In this document: positions 18,842-26,109 of the stretch, piece by piece
Numbering within the stretch: position 1 is the stretch's first letter
How the letters are laid out: every line of letters starts with the position of its first letter
Origin: DATLNF01 sp963765815
GTDB lineage: Bacteria; Actinomycetota; Actinomycetes; BP-191
Assembly: GCA_963765815.1 (NCBI GenBank)
Contig: CAVXXT010000003.1
Coordinates: forward strand, 62,001 to 126,000
DNA length: 64,000 nt
Direction: 5' to 3'
Translations under genes and position numbers: made by a program
Notes under the pieces: generated by a model
What the model was told of the DNA's origin: nothing
The model's database searches: none
The model's input: the letters and a program-made list of their open reading frames with translations, nothing else

Positions 18842-18993
18842 GGGGGCTCCTCGCGTTGGCGGCGGGATTCGCGGGGACGCCAACCGGAGAAGCGACAGCC
18901 AGGGTGCGACCGGTGCCGTCTCCGGCGGCGCACCTCCGCTGTGACTCGCACACCGTCGGCGTCGGCCGGGCGCGACGCAAGCCCTTCGGCGAG

Positions 18994-19009
18994 GTTCACC
19001 CCGGTGAAC
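18994..19009. promoter_or_regulatory. Perfect 16-bp palindrome, late-promoter region, copy A
   Basis: GTTCACC CC GGTGAAC, a perfect dyad in the 262-base gap between the ATPase gene and the capsid operon. Position suggests an operator for the capsid transcription unit. Identical in copy B at 34863. Confidence 0.45.
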
Positions 19010-19078
19010 TTCGCTACCGTGGTCGAGCCGGGGCGGCAGTCGCATCCCCCGTCGGCACCGCCCCGGCGCCTAGCAAGT

Positions 19079-19102
19079 CGTCTCTCGAGGATCTGCGCGA
19101 CG
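19079..19102 (+). repeat. Dispersed 24-bp repeat, copy A
   Basis: Exact copy of the sequence at 9784-9807 (core CTCGAGGATCTGCGCGACG), here non-coding, touching the ATPase stop. The same sequence is at 34948-34971 in copy B. Confidence 0.5.
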
Positions 19103-19103
19103 G

Positions 19104-19780
19104 CTACGTGGCGCCGAGCAGCGGCAGGGGCGGCATCCGGTAGAGCCGGTGCTCCTTGGTGCCCAGAGCAGGAACCAGTGGTCACCGCGGCGGAAGGTCG
19201 CGTCGCACTCCTCGCTGAACTTCACCGGCGGGTAGCCGATGCACTTCGCGATCTTGATCCGGTCGTCAGGGTCGGGCAGGTCGTAGACGAACACGAGGTC
19301 GGCCTGCATCACGCAGAGCTTGTCGATGTCGATCGGCCGCGGGCAGCACAGCAGCGCCGACGCCCGGTAGTGCCGCGACGCCATCAGCAGCCGGCGGGTG
19401 TGCGGGCCGGTCTTGTTGCCGCTGGTGACCATGCCCATCTCGTCGACCCAGAGCAGCGACGGCCGCTCCTTCGGGTACAGCGCCATGCCGACGGCCCGGT
19501 CGGCGTCGTCGAGGAAGGTGTGCGAGCCGGGGTCGAGCTTGTAGCGCAGGTTGACCGGCTCGTCGTCCTCCCCTTCGGGCATCTTCGCCGCCGGCTCGTC
19601 GATCAGCACCGCGCCCGGCGGGTCAGCGTCGCCGGTGATGTCGAGCACCAGCTTGTCATTCGGATAGGCCCGGTACAGCCGCTCGGCGGCGTAGCTCTTG
19701 CCGGAGCCCTTGCGGCCGACGAACAGCGCGATCGTCGAGCGGTCCGGGTCGATGACGAACGGCGACGCCGCGGCGGTCAT
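19104..19780 (-). pseudogene. Packaging ATPase, copy A, 1-base frameshift near C-terminus
   Basis: Same as copy B 34973-35650 with Walker A VGRKGSGKS and Walker B PSLLWVDEMG intact; one A is missing near 19160, changing only the last 20 or so residues. With that base restored the protein is identical to copy B, so this is probably a consensus error. Confidence 0.7.
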
Positions 19781-20370
19781 CCGACGGTCTGGTCGGCGAG
19801 CTGGGCGTGATCGGTTTCGGCGACGTCGGGCTGACGGGCGAGCCGGCGCCGGCGGCGCAGCGCCATCCACCGGTCGGCCTGCTTGCCGACGTAGAGCGCG
19901 AGAGCGATCAGCGCGCGGATCGCGTCGGCCAGGTCCGGCGTCACCATGTCCTCGGGAACGCGACGGGCGATGAGCGACGCGACGGGCGGCGCGAATCGCT
20001 CTTGGTCCTGGTCGTCGGTCAGCCAAAGGTCGGGCTCGTCTTCGGGTGCTAGCCGGCTGTTCAGCCCGGCGCCGGTCGCGCGGAACGCAACCTCAACGGC
20101 CTCGCGGATCGCACCGTCGTCAGCGAAAGACACCCGGGATGAGCCACGGGTCTTCCTCGGGCTCGGCGGCGGGTCGCTCTCGCTCTCGTCGGGGTCGGGC
20201 AGGTCGGGCTCGTCGAGCTGGGGCGGCAGCTGCTCGGCGTCGCCGAGGGGCGGGCTCGCCGGTGTCGTCTCCGGCCGCCGGCGACGGCTCGGGGCGAACC
20301 CCGGTACCGGGACCGTCGTCTGGTTCCCCGAGATCGTCGGGCTCGAAGTCGGGTCCGGGGTCGTCGCCAT
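19777..20370 (-). CDS. Conserved hydrophilic phage protein, copy A
   Basis: 197 residues; one residue differs from copy B 35647 (Val for Ala in PEDM-TPD). GAGG lies nine bases before ATG 20370. Overlaps the next upstream gene for 251 bases in another frame; see copy B. Confidence 0.55.
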   Translation of the reverse strand: MATTPDPTSSPTISGNQTTVPVPGFAPSRRRRPETTPASPPLGDAEQLPPQLDEPDLPDPDESESDPPPSPRKTRGSSRVSFADDGAIREAVEVAFRATGAGLNSRLAPEDEPDLWLTDDQDQERFAPPVASLIARRVPEDMVTPDLADAIRALIALALYVGKQADRWMALRRRRRLARQPDVAETDHAQLADQTVG

Positions 20371-20605
20371 AGCTCGATACCTCGATCACTTCGTGGGGGT
20401 CGGCCGGCGGCGGGTTGCCGGCCGTCGGGTCGGACTCGGGCGGGTTGCTCTCTTTCGGGATGCGCTTCGCGTGCACCCGTAGCTCGCAGTCGGCGTGCGA
20501 GCAGGTGCCCTCCCACGTCGTACGACCCGGGTCGGAGACGTGCTCGGTGACGTGGCCGGCTGAACAGGTGCCGCGGACGCGGACTCTCCCCCGCGGTTTG
20601 CTCAT
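20120..20605 (-). CDS. Cys-containing protein with acidic/basic tail, copy A
   Basis: 161 residues from ATG 20605, identical to copy B 35990. Two CxxxH/CxxC-like pairs near the start (CSAGHVTEH; CSHADCELRVH) could bind zinc; the rest is Pro/Glu/Arg-rich and probably disordered. Confidence 0.55.
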   Translation of the reverse strand: MSKPRGRVRVRGTCSAGHVTEHVSDPGRTTWEGTCSHADCELRVHAKRIPKESNPPESDPTAGNPPPADPHEVIEVSSYGDDPGPDFEPDDLGEPDDGPGTGVRPEPSPAAGDDTGEPAPRRRRAAAAPARRARPARPRRERERPAAEPEEDPWLIPGVFR

Positions 20606-20631
20606 GCCGGTGATACTCAGCAGGCGACCGG

Positions 20632-20649
20632 TGATCACGGAAGTGATCA
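20632..20649. promoter_or_regulatory. Operator candidate O1, copy A
   Basis: TGATCAC GGAA GTGATCA, a perfect 7-4-7 inverted repeat in the divergent region between the leftward structural operon (start 20605) and the rightward HTH-type gene (start 20682). A second, one-mismatch copy lies at 22070. Confidence 0.6.
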
Positions 20650-20681
20650 GCCCTTGGCTCCCCGACTTCCCCGGAGACCCG

Positions 20682-20924
20682 ATGGGTGCGACACCGTCCG
20701 AAGTACGACTCGACCTCAGCCCGCGGCTCGAAGCTGCCGCCGCAGCTGTACGCGACGCGAAGGAGGCGCTTCAGCTCAAGCTTGAGCAGCGTGACCAGCT
20801 GATCGTCCAGGCGGTCGATGAGGGCATGCAGCAGCGGGTCGTGGCGCGGCTCGCCGGCGTCTCGCAGACGCGCGTCATCGCCGTCCTGGCCGGCAGCCAA
20901 CCCGACGTCGCGGAAAGCGCCTAG
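20682..20924 (+). CDS. Small HTH-type regulator candidate, copy A
   Basis: 80 residues, identical to copy B 36552. See that entry. Confidence 0.55.
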   Translation: MGATPSEVRLDLSPRLEAAAAAVRDAKEALQLKLEQRDQLIVQAVDEGMQQRVVARLAGVSQTRVIAVLAGSQPDVAESA

Positions 20925-21103
20925 ACCCCGCGGAGAACTACGCCGGCGGGCAAAGCAATGCCGGCGAGCCGGATCGGCGCCGCGGCCTGGTCGATGGTCA
21001 CTTCGCCGCCACCGCCCGCGGCTACCTCGTCGATCGCGGCCTGGAGCAGCGCCGCCGGGTTCGAGGTGTCGGGGGCTAGCCGTACGTGGCGGGTCTCGGT
21101 CAT
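20921..21103 (-). CDS. 60-residue phage protein, copy A
   Basis: MTETRHVRLAPDTSNPAALL; identical to copy B 36791. Shares the CTAG stop at 20921-20924 with the convergent gene. Confidence 0.5.
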   Translation of the reverse strand: MTETRHVRLAPDTSNPAALLQAAIDEVAAGGGGEVTIDQAAAPIRLAGIALPAGVVLRGV

Positions 21104-21136
21104 GATCGGGCTCTCCTACCGACGGGGGTTGGCGCG

Positions 21137-21342
21137 ATGGCGGTTCCGGTGCGATGGGTTCCTACCGGCGGGCTCTACAGCGGCCCGCCGGCGCCCGATG
21201 AGCAGGTCTTCTTCACCGGCGAAGGTCCGAGCGACGGTCTGTGCGGCTCGTGCAATCGGGTGCTCGCCCGCTCGATCGACGAAGGGCAGCTCGTCGACCT
21301 GACGCTCCGTGTCCGGGCTGCGGCGCAGAGAACAAGACCTAG
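21137..21342 (+). pseudogene. Zinc-ribbon protein, copy A, 1-base frameshift
   Basis: As copy B 37007-37213 through CGSC, then a missing T near 21307 removes the second CPGC pair from the frame. Neighbouring genes are identical between copies, so an error is likely. Confidence 0.5.
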
Positions 21343-22055
21343 CCCGCGGGCGCGATCCGGCCGACCTCGAGTTGGGCCAGCGGGTCGCTCGCCGCGACGT
21401 CGGTCACGTCCTTGCGGTGGTCGAGGCGTCGGGCCTTGAACGCCGCGGCGGAGACCGGCACGCGGACGCTCCCGACGACCTCGAAGACGGCCTTCCCGCC
21501 GTCGATGCGGATCAGCATGCGTCGTCCCTTCTTGGCCGGCGGGGCGATCAGCGCCGCGGCTCGCTGGTTGATGCCGGGCAGGGCGGCGTAGAGCCGGTCA
21601 CCGGGGCACGCGGTGGCCTTCAGGTCGCGGTGCCCGCCGGTGAACGCCGGCACGGTGAGCGCGCCGAGTTGGACGAACTCGACCAGCAGCTCGGCGGCGG
21701 TGTTCAACGCCGCCGGCGTCGGCTCGGTCTCCGTGAAGTCGCCGGCGAAGGCGACGCCGAGCGAGATGCTGTTGCGGTGAGCGGTGTGGCTGCCCAGCCG
21801 GCCGACCCCGCACCCCTCGTAGGCTCGGCCGCTCGGGAAGATCACCGCGGTGTAGCTGACCGTCGTGCGGAACCGCTGCCAGGCGATCCGTTCGAGGGCG
21901 CGCATTGCGGCCATCTCCTCGGCCGGCGTCGACCAGGTGCCCGGCGCCGCGGTGTGGTGCAGCCACGCCTCTTTCGCGGGGAGAGCGACGGCCGATCCCG
22001 CCGGGTGATCAGGCTTCCAGGCACGCCGCGGTGCGAGCTTCATGCGGGTGAGCAT
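21339..22055 (-). CDS. N-acetylmuramoyl-L-alanine amidase, copy A
   Basis: 238 residues from ATG 22055, identical to copy B 37210-37926; see that entry for motifs. Confidence 0.8.
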   Translation of the reverse strand: MLTRMKLAPRRAWKPDHPAGSAVALPAKEAWLHHTAAPGTWSTPAEEMAAMRALERIAWQRFRTTVSYTAVIFPSGRAYEGCGVGRLGSHTAHRNSISLGVAFAGDFTETEPTPAALNTAAELLVEFVQLGALTVPAFTGGHRDLKATACPGDRLYAALPGINQRAAALIAPPAKKGRRMLIRIDGGKAVFEVVGSVRVPVSAAAFKARRLDHRKDVTDVAASDPLAQLEVGRIAPAG

Positions 22056-22069
22056 CGGTGCCGCCCTGT

Positions 22070-22087
22070 TGCTCACGTAAGTGATCA
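22070..22087. promoter_or_regulatory. Operator candidate O2, copy A
   Basis: TGCTCAC GTAA GTGATCA, the same 7-4-7 layout as O1 with one mismatch, between the leftward amidase and the rightward gene at 22106. Confidence 0.55.
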
Positions 22088-22097
22088 AGGCTCAGAC

Positions 22098-22109
22098 TCA
22101 CCCGGGTGA
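22098..22109. promoter_or_regulatory. 12-bp palindrome TCACCCGGGTGA, copy A
   Basis: Perfect dyad overlapping the GTG start of the gene at 22106. It resembles the GTTCACC-GGTGAAC palindrome of the capsid promoter region and may bind the same protein. Confidence 0.4.
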
Positions 22110-22495
22110 AGCGTCATCGAGAACTCGATGCGCTACCGGGGGACGTCGTGACGCGCCGCGTCGGGTACGACGAAACGGTCGGCGTCTTCGAGCAGCCAGG
22201 GCTCTCGCACCCGATCGCGCTCTACATCAGCCACCGGGCCGACCGCGGCGCCCGCGAGCAAACCCATCTGTCGTACGACGACGCGCGCTGGCTGGTCGGC
22301 GAGCTGCTGCGTCACCTCCGCAACGAGATCGGCGTCGGCACGGCCGACCTAGGCGTGATCGTCGGCGAGCTGGACCAGCTGGCAGAGGAGTTTGTGCAGC
22401 TGCGTCGGCGGCTCCTCGCCATTGCCGCTCCGCTTCGCGACCCAACAATGCGTCGCGAGCCCGAAAACGACACGATCGCCAAATACCCGGCCTGA
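22106..22495 (+). CDS. Coiled-coil phage protein, copy A
   Basis: 129 residues, identical to copy B 37977; see that entry. Confidence 0.6.
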   Translation: MKRHRELDALPGDVVTRRVGYDETVGVFEQPGLSHPIALYISHRADRGAREQTHLSYDDARWLVGELLRHLRNEIGVGTADLGVIVGELDQLAEEFVQLRRRLLAIAAPLRDPTMRREPENDTIAKYPA

Positions 22496-22680
22496 CGCCG
22501 CCGGCGTGCAACTCTCGGTCCAGAGTTTCGCGGATCGGGCGTCGCGAACGGCGCCCCTAGAGCATTTAGGAGGCGCCTTTCTATTTCACAGGGAAATGCT
22601 CCCGATAAACCGGGTGTGACTGGTGCGAAATGCGTTATCTAAAGTGGCCAGAGTGAAATAGATAAACTGACCACCGACGT
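22496..22680. other. AT-richer right end, copy A
   Basis: Non-coding, clearly less GC-rich than the rest. Contains a 9-bp inverted repeat CTATTTCAC (22581-22589) and GTGAAATAG (22653-22661), then the XerC-side arm of the internal junction. Identical to 38367-38551. Could hold Xer accessory sites or the replication origin. Confidence 0.5.
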
Positions 22681-22697
22681 TCGACACTATGTCAACT
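22670..22697 (+). other. Internal junction (attP-like Xer site)
   Basis: Degenerate left arm ACCACCGACGT (22670-22680), centre TCGACA (22681-22686), right arm CTATGTCAACT (22687-22697). Both arms are element sequence, so this is what attP of the circular form should look like: one good Xer arm and one poor arm. Confidence 0.7.
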
Positions 22698-22749
22698 CGA
22701 CCGGAGTCCCCCAGGTCCCAGCGGTAACACCGCGACGACCCCACGGACG

Positions 22750-22900
22750 CCCGGAACCCCTTCGCCCGAGGGGGTTCCGGGCTTCGGGAGCCCACAGCTC
22801 CGACAGCACAAAGCCCGGGGTAGCAGCCCCGGGCTCTGGCCTTGCTGTGTCTCCCGTTGCGAGGTCGACGCGTCAAACAATACCCCGGGTAGCAGCCCGG
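22750..22900. other. Left-end stem-loop cluster, copy B
   Basis: Hairpins at 22750-22781 (CCCGGAACCCC / GGGGTTCCGGG), 22813-22834 (GCCCGGGG TAGCA GCCCCGGGC) and 22884-22900 (CCCGGG TAGCA GCCCGG). The stems are kept in both copies while bases between them vary (an AC pair and single bases are gained or lost), which argues for a structural role. No coding sequence is seen in 22695-22957. Confidence 0.5.
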
Positions 22901-22957
22901 AGTTTGTAAATCGGGCGGGCGTGTCGGCCTCCATTTCTCGAAATGGAGCCCGTTGCG

Positions 22958-23185
22958 ATGAACGCTCAGCCCAACCCGAACAGCCAGCGTAGGACCCAGC
23001 TCCGACAGATCGGGCCGGCCGCGCCGTGCACCGTCTGCGGCCACCGGTTCATCTCCCCCACCGGCGCCGAGGTCTGCGGCCGGTGCAACCCGCACGTCCG
23101 CAGCTTCGGCCCGGCCGACGACACGCCGGTCGACTTCCGGCTGACGCTCGACGGATTCCTCGCGCTCACCCTGGCGGCGTGCTGA
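22958..23185 (+). CDS. Zinc-ribbon protein (first early gene)
   Basis: 75 residues. A CTVCGH pair and a CGRCNP pair about 22 residues apart form a zinc ribbon; the N-terminus is polar (MNAQPNPNSQRRTQLRQ). Such small zinc proteins often act as transcription or replication factors in small phages. Start ATG 22958 is preceded at nine bases by GGAG; an in-frame ATG at 22943 overlaps that site and is less likely. The end overlaps the next ATG (TGATG). Function inferred only from the fold. Confidence 0.7.
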   Translation: MNAQPNPNSQRRTQLRQIGPAAPCTVCGHRFISPTGAEVCGRCNPHVRSFGPADDTPVDFRLTLDGFLALTLAAC

Positions 23186-23376
23186 TGTCGGCGGGCAGCG
23201 TCATTGGCCACCTGGTGGTCCGGTTCGCCGCGGCCCTGGTGCTGGTGATCCTCGCCGCCGGCACGGCCAGCGTCGCCCGCGACGCCGACCAGCTGGGGAT
23301 GCGCCGGCGCGCGAACGTCGGGCTCACCCTCGCGGCGGCGTGCGTCGCGCTCGCCGGTTGGCTGGTGTGGGCGTGA
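23185..23376 (+). CDS. Two-helix small membrane protein
   Basis: 63 residues with two hydrophobic segments, about 7-28 (IGHLVVRFAAALVLVILAAG) and 44-63 (NVGLTLAAACVALAGWLVW), joined by a charged loop RDADQLGMRRR. Starts at the TGATG overlap and ends in a GTGA overlap with the next gene, so it is translated with the early operon. Being early rather than structural, it may act on the host membrane; no known family is recognised. Confidence 0.6.
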   Translation: MSAGSVIGHLVVRFAAALVLVILAAGTASVARDADQLGMRRRANVGLTLAAACVALAGWLVWA

Positions 23377-23780
23377 GCGCCACGGACGGAGTGACCTACG
23401 AGCCCGGCGCGGTCCTCCGCTCGATGCAGCAAGTCGTCGACGAGCTGCACGCCGAGAACAGCCTCGGTCAGTGCACGGCCGGCTGTCTCGGCGTCGTCGT
23501 CGACGGGCACGGTCGGCGGACCGTTGTCCGGGCCGAGTGGCCCTGCCCGACGACGCTGCTGCTAGAGCCGCACGTCCGCGCGTTCGAGCAGCTGGTGGCC
23601 CAGCTCGGGGAGTTACGCGCGCGGCTGATCGGCGGGGCGGTGCCGAGGTGCTCTGCGTGTGGCGGCGTGCTGTCGGAGGTGCCGCCGTACCCGTCGTGTG
23701 CTGACGACGGCGCCGAGGTCGTCGGCGCGCGCGCCTGCGACGACTGCGGCAACGTCTTCCCCCCAGGCGGTGGCTCGTGA
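23373..23780 (+). CDS. Early protein with C-terminal zinc ribbon
   Basis: 135 residues from GTG 23373. The N-terminal 90 residues are helical with a Cys pair (QCTAGCLG) and LLLEPHVRAFEQLVAQL; the C-terminus holds CSACGG and CDDCGN. The following gene starts inside its last codons. Unknown function; DNA binding is plausible. Confidence 0.6.
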   Translation: MSATDGVTYEPGAVLRSMQQVVDELHAENSLGQCTAGCLGVVVDGHGRRTVVRAEWPCPTTLLLEPHVRAFEQLVAQLGELRARLIGGAVPRCSACGGVLSEVPPYPSCADDGAEVVGARACDDCGNVFPPGGGS

Positions 23781-24001
23781 GCACCGACCTGGGCAGTTGC
23801 GCGATGTGCATCTCGATCCGGTTCGAGGACGTCAACGCCCACCGGCCGGACGGTCTCTGCTGGCAGGTCGCCGACGCGGTGACGACGGTCGTCGGCACGT
23901 CGGCCTGCGCGCTGCACGCCTACGCCGCGGTGAAGGTCGTCGGGCTCCTCGCCGACCAGTGGCGCGCCGCGTCGCTCGCGGGGATCAGGTGGCCCCGATG
24001 A
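23777..24001 (+). CDS. Cys-rich small protein
   Basis: 74 residues from GTG 23777. Cys8 and Cys11 (CAMC), Cys28, Cys44 and His47 could coordinate a metal, but spacing is not a classical ribbon. Identical between the two prophage copies although the genes on both sides have diverged. Ends overlapping the HTH gene. Unknown function. Confidence 0.6.
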   Translation: MSTDLGSCAMCISIRFEDVNAHRPDGLCWQVADAVTTVVGTSACALHAYAAVKVVGLLADQWRAASLAGIRWPR

Positions 24002-24858
24002 GCGCCGCGCTGGTGGCGGTTCGCGCTCCCCTGCGCGGCCGGCTACGCGACGACGAGATGGGGCCGACAGAGGCGTGGATCGACCAGCACGCCGGGCTCA
24101 AGGGCTCGAACCGAGCGGTCATGCGCGCCATCGCGTGGTACGTCGACCGGTTCGGGCTGAAGGCCTATCCCAGCGTCGCGCAGCTGGTGGCGCGGTCGGG
24201 GGTCAGCGAGTCGACGGTGCACCGCGTACGGCGCCGTCAGGAGGCTTCCGGGCTGCTCCTGGTGCAGCGCAACCCGGGCCGCGGGCTAGGCAACATCTGG
24301 GCTATCCACAGGGGTGCCAACGTGACACCCCTTCGGCTGGTCGGCGGGTGCCAAAGTGACACCCCTTCGGGGGGGTCCGAGCGTGGATCGAGTGTCAAAG
24401 TGACACCCCACGGTTTTCAGGTTTTTGGTCTTGAACAGCACCCCCCCTATCCCCCCCAAGCCGAAGCCTACGACGAGCCGGCTTCGCCGGCGCTCAACCC
24501 AGAGGCCGGCTTCGCCGGCAAGACCGAGCCGGCTTCGCCGGCGCAGCTGAGGTCGGTGGGGTCGAGCCGAGCGGGGACACCTCGGCCAGGTGCGCCGTGT
24601 CCGGCCGCGACGGCCCGCGGGAGCGCCTGTCCGCGGTGCCGGGCATGCGGGACGACCCCCCGGCAGGTCTGGCGCGCTCAGGCCCGCGAGGCCCGCTACG
24701 CCGCGGCAGCCGAGCGGATCGCCGAGCAGCTCGCCGCGTCGACGCGCGACACGTCGACGCGCGACACGTCGAGGCCACCGGTGGCGTCGTGCCCGCACGG
24801 CGACCCGAACGGCCGGCCGAGCTGCGCGCTGTGCCGGCACGGGGTGACCGATGCCTGA
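23998..24858 (+). CDS. Winged-helix/HTH replication-type protein
   Basis: 286 residues. Residues about 40-92 (VMRAIAWYVDRFGL, then SVAQLVARSGVSESTVHRV and QEASGLLLVQR) form a winged helix-turn-helix like those in DnaD-like or plasmid Rep proteins. A Pro/Ala/Glu-rich linker follows, then a Cys-rich end (CPRCRACG; CPHGDPNGRPSCALCRHG) that may bind zinc. Three direct repeats lie inside its own gene, right after the HTH-coding part, as origins often do in small replicons. This is the best candidate replication initiator of the element; a transcription regulator is the alternative. Confidence 0.6.
   Translation: MSAALVAVRAPLRGRLRDDEMGPTEAWIDQHAGLKGSNRAVMRAIAWYVDRFGLKAYPSVAQLVARSGVSESTVHRVRRRQEASGLLLVQRNPGRGLGNIWAIHRGANVTPLRLVGGCQSDTPSGGSERGSSVKVTPHGFQVFGLEQHPPYPPQAEAYDEPASPALNPEAGFAGKTEPASPAQLRSVGSSRAGTPRPGAPCPAATARGSACPRCRACGTTPRQVWRAQAREARYAAAAERIAEQLAASTRDTSTRDTSRPPVASCPHGDPNGRPSCALCRHGVTDA
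24312..24413 (+). repeat. Iteron-like repeats, copy B
   Basis: Three direct repeats: GGGTGCCAACGTGACACCCC (24312), GGGTGCCAAAGTGACACCCC (24346) and GAGTGTCAAAGTGACACCCC (24390). The first two continue with TTCGG. Spacing is 34 and 44 bases. They are in the linker-coding part of the HTH gene. Role as replication-initiator binding sites is inferred. Confidence 0.6.
24478..24543. repeat. GCCGGCTTCGCCGGC hairpin repeats
   Basis: Three copies of the 15-bp self-complementary unit GCCGGCTTCGCCGGC at about 24479, 24504 and 24528, each able to form a short TTCG-loop hairpin. Copy A has decayed variants at about 8311-8381. They fall between the iteron-like repeats and the end of the HTH gene. Confidence 0.55.
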
Positions 24859-25087
24859 GTCGATCGGGTGCGTCCGCGACGACGCCGGCCGGGTCTACGT
24901 CGAGGTCGGGTCGGTCGCGAGGTGGCTCGCCGACCACGCCCAGGGCGAGGACAGCGCCGGCCGGCCGGAGGTGGCGGGCTACCTCCGCTGGGTTGCTCTT
25001 GCGCTCCTCGGGCTCGTCGACCCGCTACCGGGCGAGCCGCCCAGCTGGCCCCGGCCACGACGAGCACACCCGGGTGAACCGTCGTGA
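24851..25087 (+). CDS. Small conserved phage protein
   Basis: 78 residues, MPESIGCVRDDAGRVYVEVG. Overlaps the preceding gene by eight bases and the methyltransferase start by four. Contains ARWLADHAQGEDSAGRPEVA and a hydrophobic stretch LRWVALALLGLVD. No family recognised. Almost invariant between copies. Confidence 0.6.
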   Translation: MPESIGCVRDDAGRVYVEVGSVARWLADHAQGEDSAGRPEVAGYLRWVALALLGLVDPLPGEPPSWPRPRRAHPGEPS

Positions 25088-26109
25088 CCGCCGGCGGCGG
25101 CGACGCGTCGTCGGCGACGTCGGCGACGTGTCCGTGGTGCACGGGGCCGATGCCGGCGGGCCGACGGCGGGACTCGAAGTGGTGCGGGAAGCGGTGCCGG
25201 CAGGCGTCGCATCGGTTCGGCTCGCAGGGGCCGGCCGTCGTCGCTGCTGGCCGGGCGCGACGGTTCGCGTACGCCGACCCGCCCTACCCGGGCATGAGCG
25301 AGCGGTACTACGCCGGCCATCCGGACTTCGCCGGCGAGGTCGATCACGCGCAGCTCGTCGCGCAGCTGGTGACGACGTTTCCCGACGGGTGGGCGCTGTC
25401 GACCAGCTCGAAGACGCTCGCCCAGGTGCTCGCGCTGTGCCCGGACGACGTGCGGATCGGCGCGTGGACGAAGCCCGCTCCCCCGGGCTACACCGCGCGG
25501 GCGCGCTGCTCGTGGGAGCCGGTGATCTTCGCCGGTGGCCGGCCGCGGCCGGTCGGCTCGCCGACGCTGCTCGACTGGGTGCACGCGGCGCCGATGCGCA
25601 GCTACCCGGGTGCGGTGACCGGGACGAAGCCGCCGGGGTTCTGCCGGTGGGTGTTCGACTGCCTGGGCGCGCAGCCGGGCGACGAGCTGGTCGACCTGTT
25701 CCCCGGCTCCGGCGCGGTCGGCCGGGCGTGGGACCGGTACGTGTCGCCGGTCGACGGGCGACCCGTCGTCGAGGACCTGGGCGACGCCGGCGGGGCTGGT
25801 CCGATCACCCCAGCCCGGCCGGGATCGGGGCTCTCCGTCGATCCTGGGCCGTCCGATTCGCGCGAATCCGTCCACCTGGTGCCCGCGACGGGTCACCCGG
25901 GCCCGGGCGACGCGTCGGCCGGCGATCGCCACGAGTCGCGTCGGCCTCGAGCGCGACGCGACGGATCGGGCTCGCTCGAGGTCCTGGGCGACGCGTTGCT
26001 GCGGTCGTTCGCGGATCCACGCGACGCGTCGACCCCGCTCGAGGTGCGACGCGACGCGTCGTCGCTGCAGGAGGCCGACGGGTCGCGTAGTGCGGCCGCG
26101 GGCGGCTAG
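25084..26109 (+). CDS. DNA N6-adenine (or N4-cytosine) methyltransferase with zinc finger
   Basis: 341 residues. A zinc finger of Cys16, 19, 34 and 38 (CPWC and CGKRC) is followed by the catalytic DPPY motif at 65-68 (AYADPPYPG) and the AdoMet-binding motif DLFPGSG at 204-210. DPPY before the glycine motif is the order of beta-class amino-methyltransferases. The last 110 residues are low complexity with repeats (VEDLGDA, LEVLGDA, LEVRRDA). It would methylate phage or host DNA, protecting it from restriction or marking the origin; no cognate nuclease is encoded. Its TAG shares CTAG with the convergent spike gene. Confidence 0.75.
   Translation: MTAGGGDASSATSATCPWCTGPMPAGRRRDSKWCGKRCRQASHRFGSQGPAVVAAGRARRFAYADPPYPGMSERYYAGHPDFAGEVDHAQLVAQLVTTFPDGWALSTSSKTLAQVLALCPDDVRIGAWTKPAPPGYTARARCSWEPVIFAGGRPRPVGSPTLLDWVHAAPMRSYPGAVTGTKPPGFCRWVFDCLGAQPGDELVDLFPGSGAVGRAWDRYVSPVDGRPVVEDLGDAGGAGPITPARPGSGLSVDPGPSDSRESVHLVPATGHPGPGDASAGDRHESRRPRARRDGSGSLEVLGDALLRSFADPRDASTPLEVRRDASSLQEADGSRSAAAGG

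Larger units (their letters stand above)
6527..22680. mobile_element. Tailless DJR-type prophage, copy A (16.15 kb)
   Basis: Lies between the cores TCGACACTATGTCA at 6527 and 22681. Early genes run rightward from the left end (zinc-ribbon and HTH proteins, methyltransferase); the structural genes run leftward from about 20.6 to 10.1 kb; a short regulatory/lysis module with divergent promoters ends the element. No integrase, terminase, portal or tail gene is present. It has one gene missing from copy B (9853-10116) and many single-base frameshifts. Its position next to the complete dif site suggests it was the later of the two insertions. Confidence 0.8.
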
